From DTSX01 sp964633465 (GTDB lineage: Bacteria > Pseudomonadota > Gammaproteobacteria > Steroidobacterales > UBA11654), in the NCBI GenBank assembly GCA_964633465.1, contig CAZWGB010000002.1, positions 1 to 55,450 on the forward strand: a stretch of 55,450 bases of DNA, written 5' to 3'. Shown piece after piece: positions 1-7,992 of this stretch. Within the stretch, counting starts at the first letter, position 1. The number at the start of each line of letters is the position of its first letter. Under the pieces are notes generated by a model. It did no database searches, was not told where the DNA came from, and was given only the letters and a program-made list of their open reading frames with translations. Made by a program: the position numbers and the translations under genes.

Positions 1-232
1 CATTATGTAGCGCCAATCTGAACCTGTTGGCACCAAACGTGTTGGTAAGAATAAGGTCTGACCCAGCTTCAATAAAATTTTGATGATTAAGGTAAACGCG
101 GTCAGGAAATTCTAAATTCCAAAGTTCCGGTGGATCCCCTGATTCGAGGCCCATTGAAAACAAGTTGGTTCCAGTGGCACCATCAGCGAGGATCCAACCT
201 TTTGCAGCAATTAATTTTTCAATTTTATTCAT
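1..232 (-). CDS. Homocysteine S-methyltransferase family protein, N-terminal part (runs off the window)
   Basis: Only the first 77 codons are inside the window; translation runs leftward from the ATG at 232-230. The visible protein carries LADGATGTNLF near residue 15 and ends with ILTNTFGANRFRLALHN. These are the strand-1 and strand-2 signatures of the zinc-dependent homocysteine methyltransferase domain found in betaine-homocysteine methyltransferases (BmtB/BHMT-like) and in the MetH N-terminus. It most likely transfers a methyl group from betaine or a related donor to homocysteine in the cytoplasm. The zinc cysteines lie outside the window, so the donor cannot be judged. There is no Shine-Dalgarno; a run of seven U precedes the start codon directly. 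Confidence 0.85.
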   Translation of the reverse strand, partial: MNKIEKLIAAKGWILADGATGTNLFSMGLESGDPPELWNLEFPDRVYLNHQNFIEAGSDLILTNTFGANRFRLALHN

Positions 233-260
233 AAAAAAACCCGACAGCCATGGCCTATCG
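233..260 (-). terminator. Terminator-like hairpin with U7 tract abutting the methyltransferase start codon
   Basis: Read on the minus strand, an imperfect hairpin (arms pairing 242-247 with 254-260, one mismatch and one bulge, CATG loop inside a CCATGG centre) is followed by GGG and seven U, then immediately by the ATG at 232. That is the shape of an intrinsic terminator or attenuator in the 5' leader. The moaA gene diverges, so this hairpin cannot end moaA. It may be an expression platform controlling the methyltransferase gene. The hairpin is seen; regulation is inferred. Confidence 0.4.
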
Positions 261-286
261 AGTCTTATACTTTTTAGCAAATTTTT

Positions 287-316
287 TTTATAGCGTCTGC
301 AAGCTGCTCAAATCAA
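287..316 (-). promoter_or_regulatory. Candidate sigma-70 promoter for the methyltransferase gene
   Basis: On the minus strand TTGATT (316-311) and TATAAA (292-287) are separated by 18 bases, matching 4/6 and 5/6 of the consensus hexamers. Transcription would start near 280, giving a leader of about 48 nt that contains the hairpin at 242-260. Confidence 0.4.
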
Positions 317-348
317 CGCTGGCTATACCAGTTACGGTAGATTGCTAT

Positions 349-354
349 TATAAT
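349..354 (+). promoter_or_regulatory. Candidate -10 element for moaA
   Basis: A perfect TATAAT lies 30 bases upstream of the moaA ATG. No good -35 hexamer is found at 16-18 bases spacing, so this is only a weak promoter call. It would give a leader of about 22 nt. Confidence 0.3.
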
Positions 355-383
355 TGAATTAATCCCATTATTTAAATTTTTTT

Positions 384-1430
384 ATGGCTAACAATCAAAA
401 AAATATTACCTATTTAAAGCCCATAAAAGATTCTTTGGGCAGACCGCTGAAAGATTTGAGAATTTCTGTAATGGATCGCTGTAATTTTCGCTGTACCTAT
501 TGTATGCCGGAAGAAAAATACCATCCAAAGTTTAAATTTCTACCTTCAAATCAACGCCTGTCTTTCGAGGATATCCTTCGAATTACCAAGAATTTTGTTA
601 GCTTGGGCGTTGATAAAATAAGGATAACAGGCGGGGAACCCCTACTAAGAGTTAATCTAACTGACCTTATTGGCGATCTCAGTCGTATTGATGGTATTAA
701 GGATATTGCTTTAACCACCAATGGTGTCCTGCTGGCTAAATATGCTTCTGAGCTAAAGGCAGCTGGTCTGGACCGAGTAACTGTGAGTCTAGATTCAATC
801 AATGCAAATGAGTTCAAGGCTATGACCGGTGGTCGAGGCTCACTCGATAGAGTATTGGCAGGGATAGAAGAAGCACAGGTCGCGCGCATTAAAAATATTA
901 AGGTTAATGCTGTTATTAAGCGCGACATCAACGATCAGAAGATACTCAAGATGGTGGAGTATTTTAGGTCTTCGTCTATTATTTTAAGATTTATAGAATA
1001 TATGGATGTGGGCAACATCAATCATTGGAAGAAATCCGAAACCGTGCCAAGCCAAGAAATTGTTGAATTGATTAAGACAAAATGGCCAATGCAAGCAATC
1101 GAGCCAAATTATAAAGGAGAGGTGGCGTCCAGGTATCGATTTAAGGATGGAAAAGGTGAGCTTGGTTTTATTTCTTCGGTGACCAAACCATTTTGTGGAT
1201 CCTGTTCCAGAGCGAGACTTTCTTCCGATGGCAAGCTCTACAACTGCTTGTTTGCCTCGACTGGCCAAGACGTAAAACTCTGGCTTAAGGAAGAACTGAA
1301 TGACCATGAAATCCAACAAAGGATTCATTCAATCTGGTCTGAGCGAACTGACCGCTACAGTGAACTAAGAGCGCAGAACCTTACAGAAGTCGGCAAACAG
1401 AAAGTAGAAATGTATTATATTGGTGGTTGA
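384..1430 (+). CDS. moaA: GTP 3',8-cyclase MoaA (molybdenum cofactor biosynthesis)
   Basis: A radical-SAM enzyme that converts GTP to 3',8-cyclo-7,8-dihydro-GTP, the first step of molybdopterin synthesis in the cytoplasm. The N-terminal [4Fe-4S]-SAM motif C-x3-C-x2-C is at Cys33, Cys37 and Cys40 (DRCNFRCTYC). The C-terminal cluster motif CGSC followed by a third Cys after 13 residues is present near residues 273-290. The protein ends in YYIGG, the family's characteristic Gly-Gly tail, and its 348 residues fit the family. There is no Shine-Dalgarno before the ATG. fdhD lies two genes downstream and moaC-mobA lie at 19.9-20.9 kb, so the Moco genes are split between loci. Identification is secure. 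Confidence 0.97.
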   Translation: MANNQKNITYLKPIKDSLGRPLKDLRISVMDRCNFRCTYCMPEEKYHPKFKFLPSNQRLSFEDILRITKNFVSLGVDKIRITGGEPLLRVNLTDLIGDLSRIDGIKDIALTTNGVLLAKYASELKAAGLDRVTVSLDSINANEFKAMTGGRGSLDRVLAGIEEAQVARIKNIKVNAVIKRDINDQKILKMVEYFRSSSIILRFIEYMDVGNINHWKKSETVPSQEIVELIKTKWPMQAIEPNYKGEVASRYRFKDGKGELGFISSVTKPFCGSCSRARLSSDGKLYNCLFASTGQDVKLWLKEELNDHEIQQRIHSIWSERTDRYSELRAQNLTEVGKQKVEMYYIGG

Positions 1431-1458
1431 TTTTATTTACTGATTAGAGGTAAGAGCT

Positions 1459-3096
1459 ATGCTAGGTTCAATGATGGACACTCCCTTGTTGATTTCATCT
1501 CTGATGGATCACGCAGAAAAGAATTTTCCAGAGCAAGAGATAGTATCGGTTGCTGCTGACAATCCTAACCATCGTTATACATTCCATGATGCTTTTAGGA
1601 GAACCAGACAATTAGCAAATGCTCTTGAATCATTAGATATAAAGCTAGGCGACAGAGTAGGAACATTGGCTTGGAATGACCACCGCCATTTTGAGCTTTA
1701 CTATGCCGTTTCCTGCTCAGGCGCAATATGCCATACGGTTAATCCTAGATTATTTCCCGAACAACTGGTTTACATCATCAATCATGCCGAGGATCGAGTT
1801 ATGTTTTGTGACCCAATGTTTGTGCCTTTATTGGAAAGTATCCAAGATCAACTGGAATTTATCGAGCACGTCATTGTTTTAACGTCAGAGGATCAAATGC
1901 CTTCGTCTTCACTTTCGAATCTTCTTTGCTATGAAACTCTCATTGCAGAACAATCCGATGTATATGAATGGCCTAAATTTGACGAGAAAACGGCTAGCGC
2001 TATGTGTTATACATCAGGCACGACTGGCAATCCAAAAGGTGTTTTGTACAATCATCGCTCAACCATTTTGCATGCCTATGCAGCTGCTTTACCCGATGTT
2101 TTTGGTATCTCAGCAAGTGACTGCATCCTGCCCATAGTTCCGATGTTTCACGTTAATGCTTGGGGTACTATTTACTCGGGACCATTATGCGGAAGCAAAA
2201 TTGTTTTGCCTGGATCCAAAATGGCTGATGGAGAAACCCTTCAACGATTGATCGAATCAGAGCAAGTAACTGTTTCCCAAGGAGTTCCAACTGTATGGTT
2301 AGCATTACTGGCTTATCTCCAGGAATCAGGCAAACAAATCCACAGTTTGAAGCGAGTGATTACCGGCGGAGCAGCTTGTCCTGCCGTCATTGCCCAGGAA
2401 ATGAAAGAAAAGCACAATGTCTATGTCCATGTGGCTTGGGGCATGACAGAAATGAGCCCATTGGGTACTTTTAATCAGTTTAAACCAGGAATGGAAGATC
2501 TCGAAGGTGATGAGTTGTTAGAGGCCCAGTTAAAGGCAGGTCGAGGGGTTTACGGTGTGGAAATGAAAATTACCGATGACGAGAACAAAGAATTGCCTTG
2601 GGATGGAGTGGCTTTTGGTAGCCTCAAAGTTCGTGGAGCCTGGGTTCTCAGCGACTACTTTAAGGCAGAGCCTGGAACAACACTTGAGGAAGACGGTTGG
2701 TTTGAAACCGGTGATGTAGCCACCATTGATGAACGTGGCTTTATGGCAATCACCGACAGAACTAAGGATGTGATTAAATCGGGTGGAGAATGGATTAGCT
2801 CAATTGATCTTGAGAACACAGCTACCAATCACCCCAAAGTTGCAGAAGCTGCAGTCATCGGGGTGAATCACCCCAAATGGACGGAAAGACCACTGTTGCT
2901 TGTTCAAGCTAAGGATGGAGAAGAACTCAGTAAGGATGAAATACTCCAATGGTATGAAGGCAAGGTAGCAAAATGGTGGATCCCAGATGATGTTGTCTTT
3001 GTTGATTCATTGCCTCACACAGCAACTGGTAAAATCCAAAAATTTGAGCTTAGAAAGACCTACAAAGATCATCAACTGCCGGATATCGATACCTAA
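1459..3096 (+). CDS. Fatty-acyl-CoA ligase, medium-chain (AlkK/DmdB) type
   Basis: An AMP-forming ANL-superfamily ligase that activates a carboxylic acid to its CoA thioester through an acyl-adenylate. The ATP-binding loop TSGTTGNPKG is at residues 185-194, WGMTEMSP follows, ETGDVA precedes the hinge, and the adenylation lysine is in TATGKIQKFELR (Lys525). Length (545) and overall pattern match medium-chain acyl-CoA ligases such as AlkK; the methylmercaptopropionate ligase DmdB belongs to the same family. The substrate cannot be told from sequence alone. The start follows a TAGAGG-like ribosome site; Met5 or Met6 are alternatives. It lies between moaA and fdhD with short gaps and may be co-transcribed. 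Confidence 0.88.
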   Translation: MLGSMMDTPLLISSLMDHAEKNFPEQEIVSVAADNPNHRYTFHDAFRRTRQLANALESLDIKLGDRVGTLAWNDHRHFELYYAVSCSGAICHTVNPRLFPEQLVYIINHAEDRVMFCDPMFVPLLESIQDQLEFIEHVIVLTSEDQMPSSSLSNLLCYETLIAEQSDVYEWPKFDEKTASAMCYTSGTTGNPKGVLYNHRSTILHAYAAALPDVFGISASDCILPIVPMFHVNAWGTIYSGPLCGSKIVLPGSKMADGETLQRLIESEQVTVSQGVPTVWLALLAYLQESGKQIHSLKRVITGGAACPAVIAQEMKEKHNVYVHVAWGMTEMSPLGTFNQFKPGMEDLEGDELLEAQLKAGRGVYGVEMKITDDENKELPWDGVAFGSLKVRGAWVLSDYFKAEPGTTLEEDGWFETGDVATIDERGFMAITDRTKDVIKSGGEWISSIDLENTATNHPKVAEAAVIGVNHPKWTERPLLLVQAKDGEELSKDEILQWYEGKVAKWWIPDDVVFVDSLPHTATGKIQKFELRKTYKDHQLPDIDT

Positions 3097-3113
3097 TTTT
3101 CTTTTGATTTAAT

Positions 3114-3950
3114 GTGAATAAATCAGCAAGTATCACCATTCTCCAGAATGATCAAGGAGTTACAGAGGAGATTACTGATCAGGTGACCATTGAGGAGCCC
3201 CTGGAATTTAGTATTGCTTTTGGCCTGCAATCTTCTCGGGAAATAAAAAGCATCGCAATCACCATGCGCACACCAGGCAATGATTTCGAATTGGTTCTCG
3301 GGTTTTTGTATTCAGAGGGCATTATTAAAAATAAAAGTGATTTCCAATCAATCACGCGGATGGATAACTTGGAAGATCAGAGCAATACTGAAAATACAGT
3401 CTTGGTAGAACTCGATGAAACTCTGAGTGTGGATCCACAGAAAATCAGAAACCTTTACATCAACTCCTCTTGCGGTATTTGTGGTAGTCAGGTTGTGGAC
3501 GGCATAGGATCCTTGCAACAGTATCACTCTTTAAAGAGTGATTTTTTGGTTACTGAATCGGTTCTTCGAACCCTGCCTGATCGCATACAAAAACAACAAG
3601 ATGCATTTAGTCATACAGGTGGATTGCATGCTTCTGCATTGTTTAATCAGCAGGGATCAATTCTCGGTTTATATGAGGATGTAGGACGCCATAACGCGCT
3701 TGACAAACTAATTGGTAGTGAGCTGCAAAAAAACAACCTACCTTTATTGGAATGCGGTTTGATTTTAAGTGGTCGTACCAGTTTTGAGCTCATTCACAAG
3801 GCAGCACTGGCTGGAATACCACTCGTTGTTTCCATTGGCGCACCTTCAAGTTTAGCCATTGAGGCTGCTTGGGAATATGAAATTACCTTAGCAGGTTTCC
3901 TGCAAACCAATCGATTTAATATTTATTCGTTTCCAAGGCGGATTAAATAA
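3114..3950 (+). CDS. fdhD: Formate dehydrogenase accessory sulfurtransferase FdhD
   Basis: FdhD moves sulfur from a cysteine desulfurase to the molybdenum cofactor before its insertion into formate dehydrogenase. The persulfide-carrying CxxC loop is SSCGICGSQ (Cys120, Cys123), and the C-terminal half has LSGRTSFELIHKAALAG and VSIGAPSSLAIE as in the family. Length 278 is normal. The start is GTG at 3114; an overlapping ATG at 3112 is followed directly by a stop. No strong ribosome site is visible. With MoaA nearby it implies a Mo- or W-dependent formate dehydrogenase encoded outside the window. Confidence 0.95.
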   Translation: MNKSASITILQNDQGVTEEITDQVTIEEPLEFSIAFGLQSSREIKSIAITMRTPGNDFELVLGFLYSEGIIKNKSDFQSITRMDNLEDQSNTENTVLVELDETLSVDPQKIRNLYINSSCGICGSQVVDGIGSLQQYHSLKSDFLVTESVLRTLPDRIQKQQDAFSHTGGLHASALFNQQGSILGLYEDVGRHNALDKLIGSELQKNNLPLLECGLILSGRTSFELIHKAALAGIPLVVSIGAPSSLAIEAAWEYEITLAGFLQTNRFNIYSFPRRIK

Positions 3951-3954
3951 GAAC

Positions 3955-4590
3955 TCAGGAATTGTACTTAACAAACATATTGGTAGTCATTTCCTGACCA
4001 ATTGATGTCTCTGGACCATGTCCAGGTATAACAAGGGTTTTTTCATCCAGTGAATACAATCTTTTTTGAATGGATTGTTTGAGTGTATTGAAGTCCCCAC
4101 CCGGTAGATCTGTGCGTCCTACAGAGCCCAGAAAAAGGGTATCACCAGCGACTAAAACTTTTTCGTTTTCAAAATAAAAACTTACTGAACCCAATGTGTG
4201 TCCAGGAGTGTGGATGCACTTTCCAGAGCAGTGCTCAAGATCTTGTTCGTCTTCGATTTTGTAATCTGGAGGAGGTGCGGGTTTGTACTCGATGTTAAAG
4301 AACTGACATTGAATTTCTTGGGTATCCCACAAAAAGCGATCTGCCTCATGCAGATAAATAGGTGCTTCCGTAACATCTTTAATCTCAGCAGAAGCTAGGA
4401 AATGATCAAGATGAGCATGGGTGTGAAAAATTCCTTTAATGGTCAAATTCATCTTGCGGATGGTCTCCAGGATAGTATCGGCATCCCCGCCTGGGTCTAT
4501 CACATAACCCATTCCAGTTTTGGTATTCCCAATAATCGTGCAGTTGCATTGCAACGGACCTACAGGGAATGACTTATAAACAATTGCCAT
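3955..4590 (-). CDS. Metallo-beta-lactamase-fold hydrolase, YcbL/glyoxalase-II-like
   Basis: A 211-residue MBL-fold protein. The metal motif HTHAHLDH occurs near residues 56-63, with further metal ligands in HTPGHTLGS, GDTLF and the C-terminal VIPGHGPET. GSVGRTDLPGGD and the short length match the YcbL-type hydroxyacylglutathione-hydrolase-like group rather than full-length GloB, which has an extra C-terminal domain. It likely hydrolyses a thioester such as S-lactoylglutathione in the cytoplasm. It is convergent with fdhD, with only four bases between the stops. Confidence 0.88.
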   Translation of the reverse strand: MAIVYKSFPVGPLQCNCTIIGNTKTGMGYVIDPGGDADTILETIRKMNLTIKGIFHTHAHLDHFLASAEIKDVTEAPIYLHEADRFLWDTQEIQCQFFNIEYKPAPPPDYKIEDEQDLEHCSGKCIHTPGHTLGSVSFYFENEKVLVAGDTLFLGSVGRTDLPGGDFNTLKQSIQKRLYSLDEKTLVIPGHGPETSIGQEMTTNMFVKYNS

Positions 4591-4640
4591 AATGTTCGTT
4601 TCTCAGTAACTTGGTTACAGCCAGAGCGCTAGTTTCAAAG

Positions 4641-4669
4641 TTTAGCGTCTTGGTGCAGTTGATTATAAT
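4641..4669 (+). promoter_or_regulatory. Candidate promoter of the five-gene cluster, nearly leaderless
   Basis: TTTAGC (4641-4646) and a perfect TATAAT (4664-4669) are 17 bases apart. Transcription should start near 4676, only about six bases before the GTG start at 4682, so the first gene would have almost no 5' leader. The -35 match is only 3/6. Confidence 0.4.
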
Positions 4670-4681
4670 GAAGTTTTAACC

Positions 4682-6385
4682 GTGTACCAGTCTTTAGAAA
4701 ATTTATCCATTGAGAGACGTTTTGTAACACTTACAGATCGCCAGGTCCACTATCGTATTTCAGGCGATGGACCACCTTTGCTATTGTTGCATCAAAGCCC
4801 AACATCTTCTGCTGAAATGGCTACCACCATTGAGTACTTTGCCGACGAGTTCACAGTCATTGCCCCGGATACACCAGGTTTTGGACTGTCTGATTACAAG
4901 GAAGGCACCCCATCCGATATCACTGTCTATGCTCAGATGGTAAAGGAATTCATCGACGCTTTAGATTTATCAGAGCTCTGTATTTATGGATTTCACACTG
5001 GAGCTATTATAGGAGCTGAGATGGCAAGGCTTTATCCCGATCTTTGCAAGGCAGTGGTAGTAAATGGTCTTTGGGTTGCTGATAAAGATGAAGTAGATCT
5101 TATTTTGCAACATTACACTAAATGGTACGAACCGACTCCGGAGGGCAGCCAAATGCCCTGGATCTGGTCTAGACTCAGAGATCAGTTGATTTTTTTCCCC
5201 TGGTTCTTGAAAGAAGGAAATTACAGATTGAGCCTAGATTTGCCAGAACCAGAAATGAAGCAACCTTTTGTGTTGGATCTTTTGAGGACAACTGAGAAGG
5301 CTCAGACGGCCTACAGAGCAGCATTCTTGTATCCATCCAAAGAAAGAATTCAGGAAATCAAGACACCCACATTTCTTTTGAATTATCAGGGCGACCCAAT
5401 CGGAAACCACCCACAGCGGTTGGAGACTGTTCCTGATTGCGTCCAGATAGAGCTTCTAGAAGACCCTAATGCTGTTGAAGTGAGAGCGCGAGAAATTTTT
5501 AAGGAATTTTCGCCTGCAAAAGCAACCATTCAACCACAGGCTTTTGTAATGACGGAAAAAATTAACAGGCCTAAAGGTTTTGTCCATACTTCCTTTGGTC
5601 CAGTATTCTATCACCAGGAAATGGCCCAATCGCAAATGGATCAAGGGACTCACCAACCGGTGGTTTTTTTACATGATTTTGGTACTTCCTCAAATGCCAC
5701 AATGGAGATTTCAAATTATTGTCAGGGCACTAATCAAAGACTATTCGTTGATCTGCCTGGGCATGGGGAAACAGGAGTGACCTACCTAGAGGATTACTAC
5801 CCAAGTTCCATTGCTAAAATGTTGGCAGATGGGCTGAAGCAATTAAATTTGGGTGAAATTCACCTTCTTTCAATGGGCATATCGAGTTCCATTGCCTTGG
5901 AATTGAGCTTAATCGACAGTTTGCAAGTCAAGCAATTGTCTTTCATTGATCCCTGGTGTCCAAATGCAATTGAAATTGATTCAATGAGTCATCATTACGC
6001 TCCTGATTTAAGTCCTTCTGAGTATGGCGAGCATCTAATGAGAGCCTGGTATTTTGCTCGTGACAGCGAACTTTATTTCCCTTGGTACGATACAAAAAAT
6101 ACCAATGCATTGAAACGAGAGCCTGAGATTGATCCCCAAACAACTCATCGTCGAGCAGTGGATGCTCTTAAAGCTGGAGAAGAATTGCAACGACTTGCCA
6201 ACGATTTAATTGACTATGATGTGAGAGCAAATTTGCAAGATATACCTTTCAATACGAAGGTCTATTCATGGACTGGAAATAGAAGGGAAAATTTTGCTGA
6301 ACGGATTCATCGAGCAATAAGCGGTTCAAAATTGTATTATTTGCCAGAGAGCAAATCTCAGTGGTCCATAAATTTATCGGATTAA
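4682..6385 (+). CDS. Fused tandem alpha/beta-hydrolase-fold protein with non-canonical nucleophile positions
   Basis: Two alpha/beta-hydrolase domains lie in one 567-residue chain. Domain 1 (about 1-275) has the oxyanion segment LLLLHQSPTSS, the DTPGFGLSD loop and an elbow GFHTGA (103-108), which places His105 where Ser, Asp or Cys is expected. Domain 2 (about 300-567) has VVFLHDFGTSS and DLPGHGET, but its elbow reads LLSMGISSS, placing Gly399 at the nucleophile position. Neither half shows the standard GxSxG, so hydrolase activity is doubtful; a binding, isomerase or lyase-like role is possible. The GTG start is chosen because the promoter leaves no room upstream. It heads a cluster with the FAD oxidase 25 bases downstream. 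The exact substrate is unknown. Confidence 0.7.
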   Translation: MYQSLENLSIERRFVTLTDRQVHYRISGDGPPLLLLHQSPTSSAEMATTIEYFADEFTVIAPDTPGFGLSDYKEGTPSDITVYAQMVKEFIDALDLSELCIYGFHTGAIIGAEMARLYPDLCKAVVVNGLWVADKDEVDLILQHYTKWYEPTPEGSQMPWIWSRLRDQLIFFPWFLKEGNYRLSLDLPEPEMKQPFVLDLLRTTEKAQTAYRAAFLYPSKERIQEIKTPTFLLNYQGDPIGNHPQRLETVPDCVQIELLEDPNAVEVRAREIFKEFSPAKATIQPQAFVMTEKINRPKGFVHTSFGPVFYHQEMAQSQMDQGTHQPVVFLHDFGTSSNATMEISNYCQGTNQRLFVDLPGHGETGVTYLEDYYPSSIAKMLADGLKQLNLGEIHLLSMGISSSIALELSLIDSLQVKQLSFIDPWCPNAIEIDSMSHHYAPDLSPSEYGEHLMRAWYFARDSELYFPWYDTKNTNALKREPEIDPQTTHRRAVDALKAGEELQRLANDLIDYDVRANLQDIPFNTKVYSWTGNRRENFAERIHRAISGSKLYYLPESKSQWSINLSD

Positions 6386-6410
6386 CATATATTCTAAGGA
6401 GATATTAATT

Positions 6411-7982
6411 ATGAGTCAGGCTGAAAAAGAAGCAATTTCTGTTCTAACTGCTGTAATTGGCAAAAAGTATGTTTTGACAGACAAAAAGTCGGTGGAATTT
6501 TATTCTATGGATGTTTATCGCTCTTTTGAGGTTCCAATTGCGGTTGTTCAGCCAGGCAGTGTGGAAGAATTGCAAGAAGTTGTTAGAGTGGCCACAGGTT
6601 TGGGTATAGCTATTGTGACCAGAGGAGGAGGCGCTTCTTACACAGATGGTTACTTAGCTACCACCCCAAAATCAATCACTATTGATACATCCAGACTTAA
6701 TAAAATAGTGGAAATTAATGAAGAAGATATGTTGGTAACTGTTGAACCAGGAGTCACCTGGGCAGAAATGTCAGCAACATTGGCAGCAAAAAATCTTCGC
6801 ACCCCATTCTGGGGACCTTTTTCTGGTTTGAAAGCCACAGTTGGAGGTTCTACTTCTCAGAATAGTTTAAGCATGGGAACAAGTGCTTATGGAGGATCTC
6901 CTGAATCAATCCTCTGTTATGAAATCGTTCTACCCAGTGGAAAAATTTTAAAAACGGGATCTTCTTCTATGGAAAATAGCCCTGCTTTTTTTAGGCATTA
7001 TGGTCCTGATTTAACCGGACTTTTCTCAGGCGACGCTGGGGCTCTGGGAGTGAAGGCAAGAATTACGCTTAGATTAATAAAACTACCTAGTCATACTCTA
7101 ACATGTTCATTTGGCTTTAAAGACTATGGATCTATGAGTAAGGGCATGGCAGCAGCTGCTAGAGAGCAATCAGTATCCAGTAACTGGGGTGTAGATCCAA
7201 AATTACAACAAGGTCAACTAGGCAGAGTAACATTATCCGATGCAATTAAAGCAGCCTATGCAGTTTTAAGAACAGCAAGAAACCCATTTGAGGCAATTGT
7301 CCAACTTGGAAAAATGGCCTTGGCTGGCAAACGTTTTTTAACAGGGTTTGATTATTCAGCTCATTTTGTTGTTGAAGGCTATAGTGTTGCTGAGGTTAAA
7401 AGTAAATTAGCCCAAACCAGAAAAGCAGTGGGCTCTTATGGAACTGAAATTGCGAATACAATACCTACTGTACTGGGTGCGATGCCTTTTATGCCTTTGT
7501 ACCCAATATTAGGGCCTCAAGGTGAAAGGTGGGTTCCTATGCACGGGTTTTTGCCCTTTTCAAGAATGCAAGATTTTCACGATCGCCTGATTCAACTCTA
7601 TGATGACAAAAAAGAAAAAATGGAAACACATTCGGTTGAAGCAGGTGCTATGTTTATGACCTATTCCACCCACAGTTTCCTTTATGAAGTTGCACTGTAT
7701 TGGAAAGATGATCGTTCGCTATATCACAAAACCTATTTGGATCAGGATTATTTGGATATGCTACCAGTCCATGATGAAAACCAAGCAGGACGGGCTTTGG
7801 TTGCTGAGATCAGAAGTAAAATTCAGGACATATATTCAGAATTAGGAGCTGTTCATTTCCAAGTAGGCAAAAGCTACCCTTACCAGAAGGGAAGGCAGGA
7901 AGAAGCAGCAAAAGCCTTAAAAGACATCAAAGATTCAATTGATCCAGATAATTTGATGAATCCTGGTGCTTTGGGACTGTAA
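6411..7982 (+). CDS. FAD-binding oxidoreductase of the VAO/PCMH family
   Basis: A 523-residue flavoprotein. The N-terminal FAD_binding_4 domain includes PGSVEELQEVV, TRGGGASYTDGY and VEPGVTW (roughly residues 45-120), then GGSTSQNSLSMGTSAYG and the SGDAGALGV loop. The C-terminal cap ends in DPDNLMNPGALGL, typical of GlcD, D-lactate dehydrogenase and alkylglycerone-phosphate-synthase-like members. It should oxidise a hydroxyacid, alcohol or similar substrate. No signal peptide is visible, so it is probably cytoplasmic. The start follows a good AAGGAGAT ribosome site. The neighbours include an exported cytochrome c, but direct electron transfer to it would need a different compartment. Substrate not recognisable. 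Confidence 0.8.
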   Translation: MSQAEKEAISVLTAVIGKKYVLTDKKSVEFYSMDVYRSFEVPIAVVQPGSVEELQEVVRVATGLGIAIVTRGGGASYTDGYLATTPKSITIDTSRLNKIVEINEEDMLVTVEPGVTWAEMSATLAAKNLRTPFWGPFSGLKATVGGSTSQNSLSMGTSAYGGSPESILCYEIVLPSGKILKTGSSSMENSPAFFRHYGPDLTGLFSGDAGALGVKARITLRLIKLPSHTLTCSFGFKDYGSMSKGMAAAAREQSVSSNWGVDPKLQQGQLGRVTLSDAIKAAYAVLRTARNPFEAIVQLGKMALAGKRFLTGFDYSAHFVVEGYSVAEVKSKLAQTRKAVGSYGTEIANTIPTVLGAMPFMPLYPILGPQGERWVPMHGFLPFSRMQDFHDRLIQLYDDKKEKMETHSVEAGAMFMTYSTHSFLYEVALYWKDDRSLYHKTYLDQDYLDMLPVHDENQAGRALVAEIRSKIQDIYSELGAVHFQVGKSYPYQKGRQEEAAKALKDIKDSIDPDNLMNPGALGL

Positions 7983-7992
7983 TCTTCGTTAA

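Noticed and set aside
3112..3117. ATG at 3112 as the fdhD start
   Set aside because: It is directly followed by TGA; the real start is the overlapping GTG at 3114.
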